From Epiperipatus broadwayi (taxonomy: Eukaryota > Onychophora > Udeonychophora > Euonychophora > Peripatidae): a stretch of DNA of 64,000 nucleotides. Both the position numbers and the translations under genes were made by a program. The notes under the pieces are model-generated. The model did no database searches and was not told the DNA's origin. It saw only the letters and a list, made by a program, of their open reading frames with translations. This document shows, one piece after another, positions 24,028-36,957 of this stretch. The stretch is taken from positions 2,749,001 through 2,813,000 of the forward strand of contig JAQFVV010006342.1 of NCBI GenBank assembly GCA_028023455.1. The letters are read 5' to 3'. How positions within the stretch are numbered: the first letter of the stretch is position 1; the number at the start of each line of letters is the position of its first letter.

Positions 24028-24290
24028 ATATATAGTATACCATACATTCCTCAATAAACACTTTACAATGCAATTTTAACTTACAATTTACTTCCTCTTG
24101 CTTACAATTTCAACTGCCCCACAGTCAACATCAGAGTTCTTTAATGATGTACTTGTAATGAAGTTTAAAGAGCTCTGATGATGACTGCAGGGCAGTTGAA
24201 ACTGTAAGCAAAAGGAAATAAATCATATGTTAAAATTGCATTGCAAAGTGTTTATTGAGAAGTGTATAGTATACTATATAACAAATGATT
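24028..24290. repeat. Palindrome with hammerhead-like motif
   Basis: Arms of about 115 bp run from ATAGTATACCATACATTCCT to its complement ending near 24290 and turn near 24150. The right arm holds CTGATGATGACTGC, a short loop, then GCAGTTGAAAC. The left arm carries the same in reverse with the core mutated. Confidence 0.75.
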
Positions 24291-24418
24291 CTAATTTATG
24301 CCATAAAATGCAGTTTTGAAGTCTAATTAATAAGCAATAAGGTCTGTGCATTTATTAAGTTTAACAAATTATAATAGGCTTCTGCACTAACAAAGTTATG
24401 ATGATAAACCATTAAGCT

Positions 24419-24566
24419 ACACATGATCACCATCTCTTATACTAGCACATAATTGTTTATAAACAAGGCAAAACTCTCTATACAGTAGTGCCATTAATTA
24501 CTCTAGTCGGCACAGGTGGCACTACTGTATGGAGAGTTTTGCCTTGTTTAAAGTCATGATAACCAT
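24419..24566. repeat. Short foldback-family palindrome
   Basis: The terminal motif AACAAGGCAAAACTCTCTAT with CAGTAGTGCC is followed after about 25 bp by its complement GGCACTACTGTATGGAGAGT, ending TTTTGCCTTGTTT. It is preceded by the family's right-end motif CATGATCACCAT. Only the terminal part of the family unit is present. Confidence 0.8.
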
Positions 24567-25729
24567 TCAATTTTTTCAAGCATGATACATGCAAAACTTT
24601 TTCACTTGTAACTTATAATATGGTTGGTCTTAAACCATCCACTAATGGACATATCTTATCAAGATTAAAGATAGTTTCGTTAACAGAGCGTAAGCTTGAA
24701 TATGATTAAGACAAGTTTTAAAAAATCTGTTCAACTTTTAACTTTTTGTATGTTGTAATTGTCATGTTTATATAAACTCAGAGTAAACATGGATTCGCAC
24801 AAATGTGGTTACATATTTATTCAACTTATATACTCAATGTATTTACATATATTTACAATATCAAAAGATATACCTTTACCTAGTATTGTTGGCTAGATTT
24901 AATATCAATTTCCATGCAACTATTGAAACAAGGAACTTCAGATGGCATTCTAGGTGTGCTAACACTTCCAGATGTACCACGAGTCTTATATCAAGGTATG
25001 ATAACATTTCTATTTGTAAAATAACAGCTTGCCTCATGTCAGATTTTTGAGTCAATGCTTTACCAATATTAATAATATCTAAGTATTGCTATTCAGCTCT
25101 GAGTTATTTAGTTGTTGTCTGACCCTACCTCCAAATGGACTGTCAATTTGAAGCCAGGTTCCCTTTCTTAATAGAAGCAATTAGATTTAATTAGCCAGTT
25201 TCTGCCACTTTATCTATTCATATATCCACTGATCTGTAGTAAATGAATTCTAAATATGAGATTGAATCTGGACAAGAAGTTGAGCCATAATGGTAATATT
25301 ATAAGGTTTGATCTCTACAAATTATCCTAAACCAGAGGCTGGCAACTTTCCTAACAAAATGGACATTTTAATATCCTGACCAAAAAAAATAAAAGCTACA
25401 AGGAGAAGATGAAAAATATAAATTTCTGAAATGTCATTATTTGAACACTTCCTTTACTAAGAGATCATAACAGAATCAGCATCTTAAAAACTGTCAATAA
25501 TTAATATCCTTTCTGCTCTATATACATATAATCTTTTTTTGAAAAATTTGTCTAAGTTTTCTTTAATCAAGATAAATTCGAAAACAAAATGCTTTAGATT
25601 ATCATTATGTTAACTTAAACAATTGTATTCTACAAAAACTATACCACAAAAAAATGTTGAAGCTGAAAATCTTAATTCTTTTTATTAAAAAAATTCTTAA
25701 GTTTTAATGCTAATGTAATTTTTACTTAC

Positions 25730-25951
25730 GAATGTTATCTATTTTATTAATAAAATTATTATTTAAATTCAGCGTATCAAGATGCTGTAAATGATTAAGG
25801 TTCTCTATCGTTCGAATAAGATTCTGATGCAAATACAAGCTTCGCAGTTCAAGTTGATGGTCTAAGTTTTCAATCTTGCTTATGCCATTACTCTCCAACC
25901 AGAGACATCGTAGACCTGTGTACTCATCCAGATTTTCTATCTTATCAAAAC
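25730..25951 (-). CDS. DNAAF1: DNAAF1 coding exon 3: leucine-rich repeats 1-3
   Basis: The exon is 222 nt, with acceptor TTTATAAG and donor GTAAGT. It encodes [20 protein letters not shown] and continues through two further SDS22-like repeats ([34 protein letters not shown]). Each repeat is about 22 residues with the pattern LxxLxLxxNxIxxIxNL, the SDS22-type LRR that builds the curved ligand-binding face. The order and spacing match DNAAF1. The exon ends after one base of a codon that continues in the exon at 18428 (a His). Confidence 0.95.
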
Positions 25952-25989
25952 CTTATAAACAGAGAAAGAAAAATATTAGTTTTTCAATG

Positions 25990-26255
25990 ATATATATATA
26001 TATTATATAATAATTTCTCTCATATACACTTTAATGTAAAAAAAAATTTAATAAAACTTCTTTATTTTCCTGACAGTTTTGACTGTCAAGCAGTCTTCAT
26101 CGGAGCTTCTCAAATTTTCTGTAGAGGAAATTTGAAAAGTTCTGATGAAGACTGCTGGACAGTTGAAACTGTCAGGAAAATAAAGAAGTTTTATTAAAAA
26201 AATTTTTTACATTAAAGTGTATATGAGAGAAGTTATTATAAGCAATATATATGAA
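25990..26255. repeat. Palindrome with hammerhead-like motif, second copy
   Basis: Arms of about 115 bp pair TCTCATATACACTTTAATGT with its complement and turn near 26108. The right arm contains TCTGATGAAGACTGC, TGG, then ACAGTTGAAACTGTC. The core is shared with the palindrome at 24028 but the outer arms differ. Confidence 0.8.
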
Positions 26256-27429
26256 TATATGAAGAAATGCAAAGAAAGTAAAGTAGAAGAATAAGAGTAT
26301 ATATTTCTAATATATTAAGGATATATGCATAAAAAGAAATGTTAAAATAAGATATTATTTCTTAAAATAGCAAAATACTATTAGGTAAATTTAATATTTG
26401 TAAACCAATAAATAATTAATAATTGGGGTTATGAGATGAATGTGGAATTTGAATTATGAGTTAAATGAACAATAGATGAGAGAAATAGGTAATAATTAAA
26501 TAATGAAAAAGAATGAGCTTAAGAGAAAGAAAATGTGTTAGGATAATGAATGATTAAGAGATGATGATAGAATAGGAGCCAATGAAGGATGAATCAGTTA
26601 TGATGATGAATTAAGATAAAATGAAGCTGAAGAAGTAAAAAAAAAGAAAAATCAAGATGAAATATGAAAACAATGTTGATGATGAAGAATAAGATCCTGG
26701 GCTACAAACTACTACTGTATTATAAAATATTAAAGCAAAATGAAACAAAGTATGGATTCTAAGCTTGACTAAACCAGAATATCTAACCATGAAATTAAAA
26801 TAAACTATAAGTTTTAAAATTAAAGAAGAAATTTACATTTCAAAGTTATACTGAATTAATAAAACTGGGAAGATAAAGTTAACTCCAACCAAAGCACAAC
26901 CAATAATTTAAGACATAAAACTTGCCATAAATTCAAAATTACAATTAAAATATTAACATTTTTTTTTTCTTCTCAGGATTCCAATAACTTAAATATTATC
27001 ATTTTACAAGATATACTTGGATCAGTGAGAGGGATTTTCCCACTACCCAATATAACAAATAAAACAGCTCATAAAACAAAATAGAATTAATAAACAATAT
27101 TTGGCAATTCCAATACTAACAGTAAAATGAACTTTAAGCTTTATGAAGTACAAATAAGTTATTAATAAAGTACGTAATAACTTACAAACTCTCATTTATT
27201 AAATAATTATGGGTAATGCCTCTTTTAATAGTATTTTATAATTCTATATAAGTAAGTATGTATAGATAAACATTAATTGTATGACCATATGCCTTTGAAT
27301 ACTGCAGCTCTGATGATGACTACTGGGTAAATGAAGCCATAAACAATATAAGGAAATACATTTTCATTTTATTAGATTGCATTGTAATGAAGGTGCAAAT
27401 GGTATTATATAGATAGATTTTTTACTGAG

Positions 27430-29640
27430 CTTATAAAGAAGAGAAGGAATATGAAAGTATCAAAAAATGATACATTAAGACGAATTGAATATCTAGAATT
27501 TTATAACATGTTATGAAAATGGGTGAATAATGATATAAGAAAATGAAGTGAAAATTAGCAAGAAAAGTTATAGAAGAAAATAAAAGTATCAAAAGTGTAA
27601 AACAACATTTTAATATTGCTAGGAAACATATTTCTGCAATAAGAAAAAGGATGGAACAATTGATAAAAAGAGAAATGCCATTATGAAATATGTGGGAAAA
27701 TCCTATTAAGAATTATATAGCAATAAAGAACAAGAAAAAGTATCTCCCAAAGCACCCCTGCAATGACAAATCTTGTGAATTGGCCAGGAATTTAAATGAA
27801 GAAGTGAGACATGGAATTAAATCTATGAAAAATGGGACAACTCCAGGGAGTGATGGAATTATAATCAATATCTTAAAAGAAGCAGGTGAAAAAATAGAAA
27901 CACTGTGGGAAATTATTATACCAAGTGTCTGAATGATAAAGAGGTATACCAGAAAGTTGGAACAATGTGATACAAATATTAGTATTTAACAACGTGAAAA
28001 AGAAGATATTAGAATTTACAGACCTATCCATCTTTTATCAGTCCTATATAAAATTTTTATCAAAATAATTACAACTCTTTGGATTTTAACCAACTAAAAA
28101 CACCATATGGATTCACATCCAAATATTGAGGGAAAAGATCAATGAATATGGGCATCCATTGTGCTTTGGATTTGAAAATTATGAAAAGACATTTTGATTC
28201 TATAGGCATTTCTTCAGTGATTAAACCATTGAATTATCAAGATATACAACCAAGACATTGTCATATTCTAAAGAATATTTACCAGAATGCAACAGCAATT
28301 ATCAGACTACATGATGATACTAGAAAGATTAACATTGAGAAAGGTTAAGGTGATTCCATATCTCCAAAACATTTTGAAGCAGTTTTTCCAGAACTATTTT
28401 AAGGATTAAAATCGGAAGCTAAAGGAGTAAAAGCAAATGAAAATTTCTTTAAATCATCTAGATTTTGCAAATAATGCTTCAGAGCTTCAGGAAATATTGC
28501 AGAAGTTATCAGATGAAAGTAATTAGAAAGGATTTGAACTCAGATTTTCAAGCTCCCTTTAGTCCTCCATTCTATCTTATATAACTGATACACATGATCA
28601 CATACATGCAAACAAGATAAATGATCTCAAATAAATGTATTTTGTGCTAAACCAGCACTCATCAGTTGAGCTGGATCATCTTCCACACATATATACATAT
28701 ATTCAGTGCTCAGTTTATATTAAGATAGCAAACCTTTAAACTTTAATGAACAAGCTTCAATCCTCTCTATTCTCCAGATCAATTGATGAGTGCTGGTTTA
28801 GCACAAAATACACATATTGGAGAACATTTATCTTTTTTGCATGTATGTCATCATGTGTATCAGTTATATAAGATAGAATGGTGGACTAAAGGAAGCTTGA
28901 AAATCTGGGTTCAAATCCCTTATTACATCTAGCTTAAAAGTATATATACTATATTTATCTTTAAATATTACAGATGAAATTAAGAAAATAGGACTAAAGG
29001 TAAATGCTGTAAAAACGAAAATAATGTTCAAAGGAAAAGAAGAAAATAAAGATTGATAATCATAAATTAACAACTACAAATATCTTGGTCAAATTATTAT
29101 TACAGATGGAATCATAATGGATGAAATTAATTATAGAATTAAACTTGGTTGGAGTGCCTTTGGTAGAAATAATTTAATATTAAAAATAAATATGCCAATG
29201 TGTTTGAAAAGAAACGTTTTTCATAAATGTTTGTTACCAGTACTTACTTATGGCATGGACACTTAACAAAAGACCAATATAGAGACTTCAGACCATTCAA
29301 TGAAGTATGGAGACATATATGTTAGCAGTAACAATAAGAGACTGAAAACGAAATACATGAGTTAGAGAGCAAACAGGTGTTACTGACATCTTTGAAACAA
29401 TTATGAGACTGAAATGAAGTTGGGCTGGACATATTTCTAGAAGAGATGATAATAGAAGGACAGTTGAAATTTTAAACTGAATTCCAAGAGATTGTAAAAG
29501 ACCTAGAAAGTGAACAGGTGTCAAATGGATAGATGAAATAAGGAAGTGTGATGGGTACGGTGGAGATGAAAAGCTACATATCAGAGAAACTGGATTAAAC
29601 TTGAAGAGACCTTCATCCTATAGTGCGTTAGTAAAATGAT
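27430..29640 (+). pseudogene. Degenerate RTE-like non-LTR retrotransposon (LINE)
   Basis: Reverse-transcriptase remains read in several frames. At 27780-27880 there is EEVRHGIKSMKNGTTPGSDG, the conserved finger motif preceding the RT core, then ILKEAGE. At 28005-28060 there is EDIRIYRPI..LLSVLYKIF, and at 28140-28340 the region downstream. After an insertion (28524-28970), the frame resumes with ITDEIKKIGLKVNAVKTKIM at about 28970-29030. The C-terminus WAGHISRRDDNRRT, VEILN, IPRDCKRPRK lies at 29420-29510. Many stops and frameshifts mean it is long dead. It is inserted sense to the plus strand, antisense to DNAAF1. The clade call is from the C-terminal motif only. Confidence 0.75.
28510..28980. 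mobile_element. Foldback element with tRNA-like ends inserted in the LINE
   Basis: Near-inverted arms share (in opposite senses) GATAGAATGG(T/A)GGACTAAAG, GCTTGAAAATCTG, the B-box-like GGTTCAAATCCC (intact at the right) and TGCTAAACCAGCACTCATCA. The insert separates two parts of the LINE frame. CAGATGAAAGTAAT on the left and CAGATGAAATTAAG on the right look like a target duplication. A related single arm is at 54350-54480. Confidence 0.65.
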
Positions 29641-30010
29641 GATGTTATATATAAAAGAGTATTGGTTAATACAATTTCTTATATAATAACAAATTTCAAA
29701 TTACAGTTTTAAAAATCAAACATATATTTAATAAAAAGTTATTATTTATATATAATCAATCAAACACTAAACTTCCTGAGTACTGCCCTCTATTGTCACT
29801 TTAACAAAATCAGATCTGACAAATAATATTAAATAAGGCAAATTAAAGTGATTTTTTTATTTTTATTTTATACGCAGATTTGATAATAGAGAACAATTTG
29901 TTGATATAAGTAGCACTTGGAAAGTTTATCATTTCATTGATCACATATTATCATACAGTATATTAATTGATATTTATATATTATATAAATTAAAAAAGGA
30001 TATTGTTTAC

Positions 30011-30102
30011 CTTTAAAATGTAAATATAAGACATCGTTTAAATAAGGTGTTAAGTAAAGCTTCTTCTCTCTGCAGTGGTATCTCAAATACTCCTTCGTCA
30101 TT
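30011..30102 (-). CDS. DNAAF1: DNAAF1 coding exon 2: start of the conserved domain
   Basis: The exon is 92 nt: one base, 30 codons and one base. Acceptor TTTTAG precedes 30102 and donor GTAAAC follows 30011. It encodes [10 protein letters not shown] followed by [20 protein letters not shown], which matches the segment directly before the LRRs in DNAAF1/LRRC50 (vertebrate form MTK...LYITP.LND.LYLHFKGF). The methionine here could be mistaken for the start, but the preceding base completes an Arg codon with exon 1, as in the vertebrate protein. This exon is separated from exon 1 by a 19.1 kb intron. Confidence 0.93.
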
Positions 30103-31279
30103 CTAAAATCATTAATAACATGCAGATTAGAAATATATAATACTAAAAGAATTAAACACTAAAATAATTCTATAACAATGTAATTAAGAGAATGATTATT
30201 AATACGGTTTGCTGGAATATAAAAGCATCTTTAAATATAAAAATGAATCGTAATTTTTAAGTTGAGAAGAACTGGTACAGTGATGATTGTGTGGTTATAG
30301 GAATGATCCAGATATTGAACAATATCATGATGGATGCATAAACATTTTGCTACTATTAAGCCAAGAAGATGTCTGTCATTGTTCATTACATATTGGCATT
30401 CTATCCTGATATTTTATTGATCATTTATAAAACTATTAGTAGACATTCACTAATACATCATTTATCAATACACTGCAGAATGAAGACCTCTACTAGATTA
30501 ATGCAATTTCTCTGATCTATAGATTCCTTTCTTCATATCATTTCAACAAATGTTCTATTATCCATTCCCCTCATATGGACTTTTTATATAGGTCTTATAT
30601 AAAGTTTTGGGAATTTGGTTTAAAACTTATGTTGCTTATCGTCACCTTTTCTAAAAATTTGCCCTTACCAATCTAATTCAGGTTTGATTCTTTCAACCCT
30701 ATCAGTTGTACTTATTTGTTTATTGTTTATATTCCATATTTTGGTTTTTCTTTATTAATCCCAAAATACATCTTTCTATATGTTACTGTCTGGTCAGAAG
30801 TCTTTGGTACCATTCTTGTACTAAGTATTTAAATCTCAAATTCATAAGTAGATGTAATATGACCCAGTTATTAAAAAAAATCATTTTCAATCACAGAGAC
30901 ATGATTTCTTTTAATATTTGATGACAGTAGGTCAGTTTATATTTTATTTTAGAGATCTCAGTTTCACAATTGTAACCCCCTTCTACTTTTTGACTCGGAA
31001 TGTTATACTAATAATATCAATGATTTTATATACTTAACCATATGATTCCAAGAGTAATTATCTTCATTCTATTGCAGAGCCATGTACTTCAAGATTGAGT
31101 AATCAATAGACAGTGCTATAAAATACCCATTTCCAAATAAGTTTCTTGCATTTGACTTCATCAGGAAGCAAGTTAGACTGATATCCAAACCTAGAGTCTT
31201 TCTCAATTTCAATATTATTAGGAATCACTTGCAAATGAATATAGTTATTACAACTCCAAGAAAAAAAAAAAATACACTA

Positions 31280-31500
31280 GAGATGTGTTGATATAATTAT
31301 ACAAACCAATCTGTAAATCATAAATATATCTCTATATAGAGCATGTTGATCCATTGTTAGCAGCAAATTTTTATTTATGAATTACTTCAATCACCTTAAT
31401 TGTGTTATATTCAATCTGCTGTTATATCTATATAATGAAAACAATCAACATTGAATTTCTTTAGAATATCTTGGAAATAATCTTTATAAAATAAATGGAA
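31280..31500. repeat. Dispersed repeat, partner of 4770-5010
   Basis: ATACAAACCAATCTGTAAAT, an AGAGCATGTTGAT block, then AAAACAATCAACATTG and TTTAGAATATCTTGGAAA. The order and spacing match the copy at 4770-5010. Confidence 0.5.
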
Positions 31501-32334
31501 TCTCTCTCTCTCATGAAAACTATGATCAATTTCAACCTGAATAATAAAAGGAGTAAAAAATATTTGCTAGAACCATAAGGAGATTAGTTTCAATGTTTAA
31601 TCCTAATTTTTACTGATGAAGTCAAAAGATAGAAACCAATTTGTAGATGAAGAATATATAGCACTATACTATCTGATGTCCATTGACTACTCAAATTAAC
31701 AGCTCTTGGAAGCACTGTTGATGATATTTTTATTAGGCTTTGTCATCTGCTGCTATGGTTTTACTGATCGAGGAATAGGAAAGGCATAAAAATTATTCAA
31801 ACTAAAAGATGAGACTGGAAAGAATAAGTTTCACAGAATTTTTTTTAATAATAATGAATGGAGAGTAAAGAATGAGCTCAAAAAGTCATTATCAATTTTA
31901 GATTAGAGAAATTGATGCAAGTGTTTATGAGATCTTCAAAAAGAAATGAATGTGATTATTATTAAGGATGGGAAAGAAGGCTGTTAAATAAAATAAAATA
32001 AATAAATGTAACTAAACTAGATATAAAATATTGTGGCTAGAGGTAAAAAATGTTATGCCCTTAAGCAATAATATGATATTTAAAGTCTCAATTGACATCC
32101 CTTATGGATTTAAGGCACATATATGTTCTCATTCACCATGTCACTTTGATGATTAAATTCTTTCATACTAATATATACACTTCTTTCATTATTTTTTACA
32201 TATAAATATTAAAGCTTTGTAATGAAAATATATAGCGATAGTTCAGTTCCATTTCTCTTTTAATCTTATACTAAATTTTTATATTTTTATTCATTTGCTA
32301 CACTCTAACAAATTGAAATATATATATATTGAAA

Positions 32335-32821
32335 TGATGGTAGTTATTTTAAATGAGTAAAGATTGTTACCAAATGGAAAATTTCTGCTAACAAAGGAAT
32401 TTGATAAATACGAACTATAATTAAATTTATGACTTAAAATGGAACTAATCGGATTGAGAATAAATGCACTATCTATAACCTCCCCATTGGCTGAAATACT
32501 CCAGAAATAACAAAAGAAATAAAAAGAAAAAAACTTGTTTCAAAACAGGTGCTTTTTTCTCATTTTGAAAACCAGTTGAAGCAGCAGAAGAAAATCAGCT
32601 GAGGGTATTTTTGTAAGTTAACAAACTGATTAAGGATTTTGAAACAGATCATGCCAATCTTATTAAGTGTTTTAGTAGGTTGCAAAGAAAAAGTAGAAGA
32701 AATTTACTTACTATCCTAAATGTATCAAATATGGTATATAATGCTAGGCAGTAATTAATTGGGTACTGTTCCTTTATTAATTTATATTAGGGCTTTTCTT
32801 ATAGAAGCTAAGAACATTGCA
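32335..32821 (+). repeat. 5' LTR of the plus-strand gypsy element
   Basis: 487 bp. Shared with the 3' LTR: AAAGAT(T/C)(G/A)TTACCAAATG, TGGCTGAAATACT, AATAACAAAAGAAATAAAAA, GTAATTAATTGGGTACTG and GGGCTTTTCTTATA. Compared with the 3' copy it lacks a block of roughly 140 bp near its right end (after TTAATTTATATT). Confidence 0.8.
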
Positions 32822-35800
32822 AAGTTTGGCACAGTCACATTTTGAATCTAACCATAAGCGAATAGAAATTATAAGTTATATAAATTATACTGATCCATGT
32901 AGAGATTAAAATTGCCATAAGAGGGACTGGCAGTCAAATTGCAAAATTTGATGATTAGTAAACAGTCAGAAACGACTGGAAAAAAATGTCTACATTTGGA
33001 CAAATCTGTATTTCAGAAATTTGATATAAGCAATGCTGCCGAATAGCCATTGTACATAACTCAAATGGAGAATGTTTTCCAAATTAAATGGAATAAAGAA
33101 CAATAAATGCAAGATAACAGAACATTTAGGCAGTTCAGGTAGGAAGATCGTAGAAATAGGTAACAGAGTATGCAAACCTAAATAACGATTGATGTACTAT
33201 ATGAGGAAATAATAAAAAAGTTAAATAATTATTTTAGACCCTGCCCATCTCACCACATAGTTCATTTAAAATTTAAGAAATAGGAAGCAAGTGATGGGTG
33301 AAAACATTAAAGATTATGATGCATCCCTTAGAGAATTGGCAAAAGATTGTGAGTATGATGATTTTCAGTGAAATACTCATTGATCAGCTGTTTTGGGGTG
33401 TGTCTGATGACAGTCTCAGATAACAATTTTTAACAGAGCCAGAGTTAACATTCAATATAGCTATTACAAAAGTTACAACTTATGAACTGATATTAGAGGA
33501 ATTACGTTTTTAAAAATAAAACAGAAGATAGCCTACATACAGCAATCTATAAAACAAATGACCAAATTACTAACCCCCAAAAAAATCAGTATACACAATG
33601 GAGGATAAAGTCACTTGATATTGTTATGGGAAAGCTGGTCAAAGAGCAAAAGATTGTAGGTGGAAAAAGAAATATTTTAAATGTAGGGCTTAAGGGCATT
33701 TGTCACAGGTATGTAGAAAATCTGATAATGGCAACAGCCATGAAAAACCTCAGTCGCAGAAAAATAAGGGAAGCAAAATATGTAAGTCACCAGGTCAAAG
33801 CAAATTATGTGAAAGTACAAATCCATAGTAAAAATATTAGCATGGAGATAGATAGTGGTTCAGGGATATCCATAATGTTTGAAAAAGATTGGAAATGCAC
33901 TGTCAGCTAACTATGCTAATATACCAATAGAGAAGGCAAACATTAAGGCTAAAGATGTTAGCATAAATACACTTAAATTACTAAGTCAAGTAAAAGCACT
34001 GGTAAAGCATCATGCAAAATAGTTAACCTACTATTATATATAATAAAATAAAATATGAGCCTTATAATCAGCAGAGAATGGCTTCATGAAGAGAATTCAC
34101 GTCAGTATTGTGAAAAAAATTTACAGGAACAGGAAATTCAAAAGAAATATCCGGATTTGTTAACTAGATTCAATATTAACTAGACCAGTAGAGACTGAAC
34201 TACTTGGAAAAGGCATATGTGTTTGTTTGTAAACCATGCAAAATTTCCATTCACACAAAAAAGTAAAGTAGAGGAGAAATTTAGGGATTGATTAATTTAA
34301 GGTTTATTGACACCAGTAGAAATGTCAGATTGGAACAAGTGTATAGTGGTAACAACAAAACCTAAAGACAAATTCGGATATGTGGCAATTATAGAGTAAT
34401 GGTAAACAAATATTTAAATAAAGGGGCATATCTTATACCAAATGTGAGAGAAGTATTAGCCGGTCTTCAAAAAACCTTTCATTTCACAAAACTAAACCTA
34501 AATTCTGCCTTCCACCAAACACCAGTTACAAATAAATTGGCAAAAAATATTAAATATGACCCCTATCAGGTTATTTAAATGTAAGAGGCTATCATTCTGG
34601 ATTACTACAGCATCATACATTTTTCACACAAAAATTAATAGTTTACTAGAGGAGTTGGATGACATAATACCATACTTTCATGATATCCTTATTTCAGCTT
34701 AATCCAAAGAAATGTTATGTCAAAGACTATATAAAGTATGTGACAAATTAGAGAAAGTCAGTGTCAAATTAAATGTACAGAATGCAACAGAATGGAATTT
34801 GTTCCTATGGCATGTAATCTCAAAAAATGGTAAACATCCATTGCCTGAGAAAGTGCAAGCTGTGAAAAATATGATCAAACCCCAGAAATTCAGGCATATT
34901 TAGGTCTAATAAATTATTTTGAACCTTTCTTGAAGAATAACCGGTGTAAGTAGCAAAATCATTGTATGAGTTATTAAAGAAAAATCAGAAATAGAAATTG
35001 GTAACAAATTCACAAAGTGTTTATACAAATGAAAGACCTTTTTTCCTTTGACAAATTGTTAGTCCATTTTGATAGTAATCTTGAAGTACAATCAACAACT
35101 GAAGCTTCAAAATAGGGAGTGAGAGCAGTTATATGCCATCCCTGTTATAATATAAACAACCTATACCTTATGCATCAAGAACACTTTCAAAAGCTGAGAG
35201 AAATTGTAGCTAGATTGGGAAAAAGGCTTTGGCTGTTATATTTGGTTTGAAAAAGTTTCACAAGTATCTTTTTGGTTGGTCTTTTCAAATAGTGACCAAT
35301 CACAAACATTGTTAGAAATATTAGCGAGTGATAAGCCGGCTCCAGATCATTTGGGTTCATATACGTTGATATGGGGAAACATACTGTCAGATTTTATAAA
35401 TTTCACATGCTGATGCATTGTCTAGAAATCCAGTTAAAGATGAATGGCACAGTAATAAAAAAAGGAAATTAATATAGATGTTTTAGAATTAGAAATTCTG
35501 AATAGCAATACAGCTAAGTGGACAAAAGCCAATAAAAATTATCAGCTACTTATAAGTTGGATAAGCAAAGCTGGCCACCTAAGAAACCTCAATGCATTGT
35601 TCATTTTATTTGGATGAACCAAAAAAACCTATCAGACAACAAAAGTTTGTGTTTTGATGAAAAATAGAGTTCTAATATCATCCAAGGGTAGACAAAGGGT
35701 CTTAAAATTGTTGCATGAGGGACATTCCCCGATATTGTATGTACAAAAGCACTAGTGTGTAGTTATGTCTGGTGGCCTAATATAAAAATAGTCATAGAGA

Positions 35801-36957
35801 AATAAATAAAGAAATGCACAGCATGTCAATCGGAAATGAAGATATATGTAACACGGTCTAAAGCAACTAAGCCTTGGCAAAGACTTCATTTGGACCACAA
35901 TGGAAAGCTACTCTTATTCTTATAGTTGCACACTCTAAATAGGGAGAGTATTGCATCATAAAAAATATGAGTGTGAGAGAAACAGTACAGAACCTGAATA
36001 AAATATTTTCATATCATGGATACCGGAAATGATTGTTTCCGATAATGGCACAGGTTTTACTGCCAAACAATAGGACTATTTCATGAATAGAGGCATAAAA
36101 CACATCTATATAGCTCCTTATCATTTTGAACCAAATGAATTAGCAGAAAACACCATTCAACAAGTAAAAAGGGTTCTTAGAAAATTAATAATGCCAATAT
36201 AGCTTTGTACATCACAATGTTGCACCAACATTCCAAGTTGTCAACAATTACAGGAAAATCTCTAGTAGAGTTCCTGATGGGAAGAAAATTGTGAACTAAA
36301 TTGCCAATGCTAATTTCAAAACTGGAGCAGTACAGTGATAAAGACAAATGTGAAATACATGAGAATGTTTGGGTATGTGACTTGCGTAAAAAGAAATGAA
36401 TAGAAGGGATAATTATAGATAAATTATCTAAGGAAATAATAAGTGTGAACTGATAATGACAAAGAGTATCAAAGATACTTGAACCATAACAGCCTGTAAA
36501 GCTATTCAAAATACTTTATAATATAATATTGATGTAAGAGACTATTTAAATATAAGAATAACTATGTTCTATATCTCACAACCAATAGAAGTGATGAATA
36601 TATTTGCTTAACCATGTTCACTGACGTCAAACAGAAAAAATAGAAGGCCCAAAAATAAAATGAACATTAACAGTAAAACAAATAACTCTAGTGAAAAACA
36701 AGAAATAGTCGAGTTACGATCGAAAAAAAGGAATTATTCCAAATGAAAATAATAGTGAACCAGAGAAAATGGAAGCTGACAAAATGGTGGAAATCCAGTG
36801 AGAAGTACTAGCAAAACAAACAGAAACTCAGTCACAGATGGAATATAAATCATTGAGACTCCACAAACAAAGGTGAAGACCAAAGAAATTAAATAATATA
36901 TGTAACATAAAGTAACCTATTTCTGGAATAAGGAGAGGGATAATATTTAAAATGAAA

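Larger units (their letters stand above)
18429..25729 (-). other. DNAAF1 intron 3
   Basis: The intron is 7.3 kb. It contains a purine-rich tract at 18850-19900, a possible old tRNA-derived SINE at about 20955-21130, LINE 3' ends in opposite orientation at 22850-23280, and two palindromes at 24028-24290 and 24419-24566. The stretches 19900-20950, 21130-22700 and 24600-25700 are AT-rich and show nothing definite. Confidence 0.6.
25952..30010 (-). other. DNAAF1 intron 2
   Basis: The intron is 4.1 kb. Most of it is a palindrome at 25990-26255, a 26300-27280 AT-rich purine-biased stretch without assignable content, and a LINE (27430-29640) with another element inserted in it. Confidence 0.65.

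Noticed and set aside
36177-36509. 110-codon minus-strand ORF
   Set aside because: It lies antisense to the integrase end of the gypsy element and has no domain signal.
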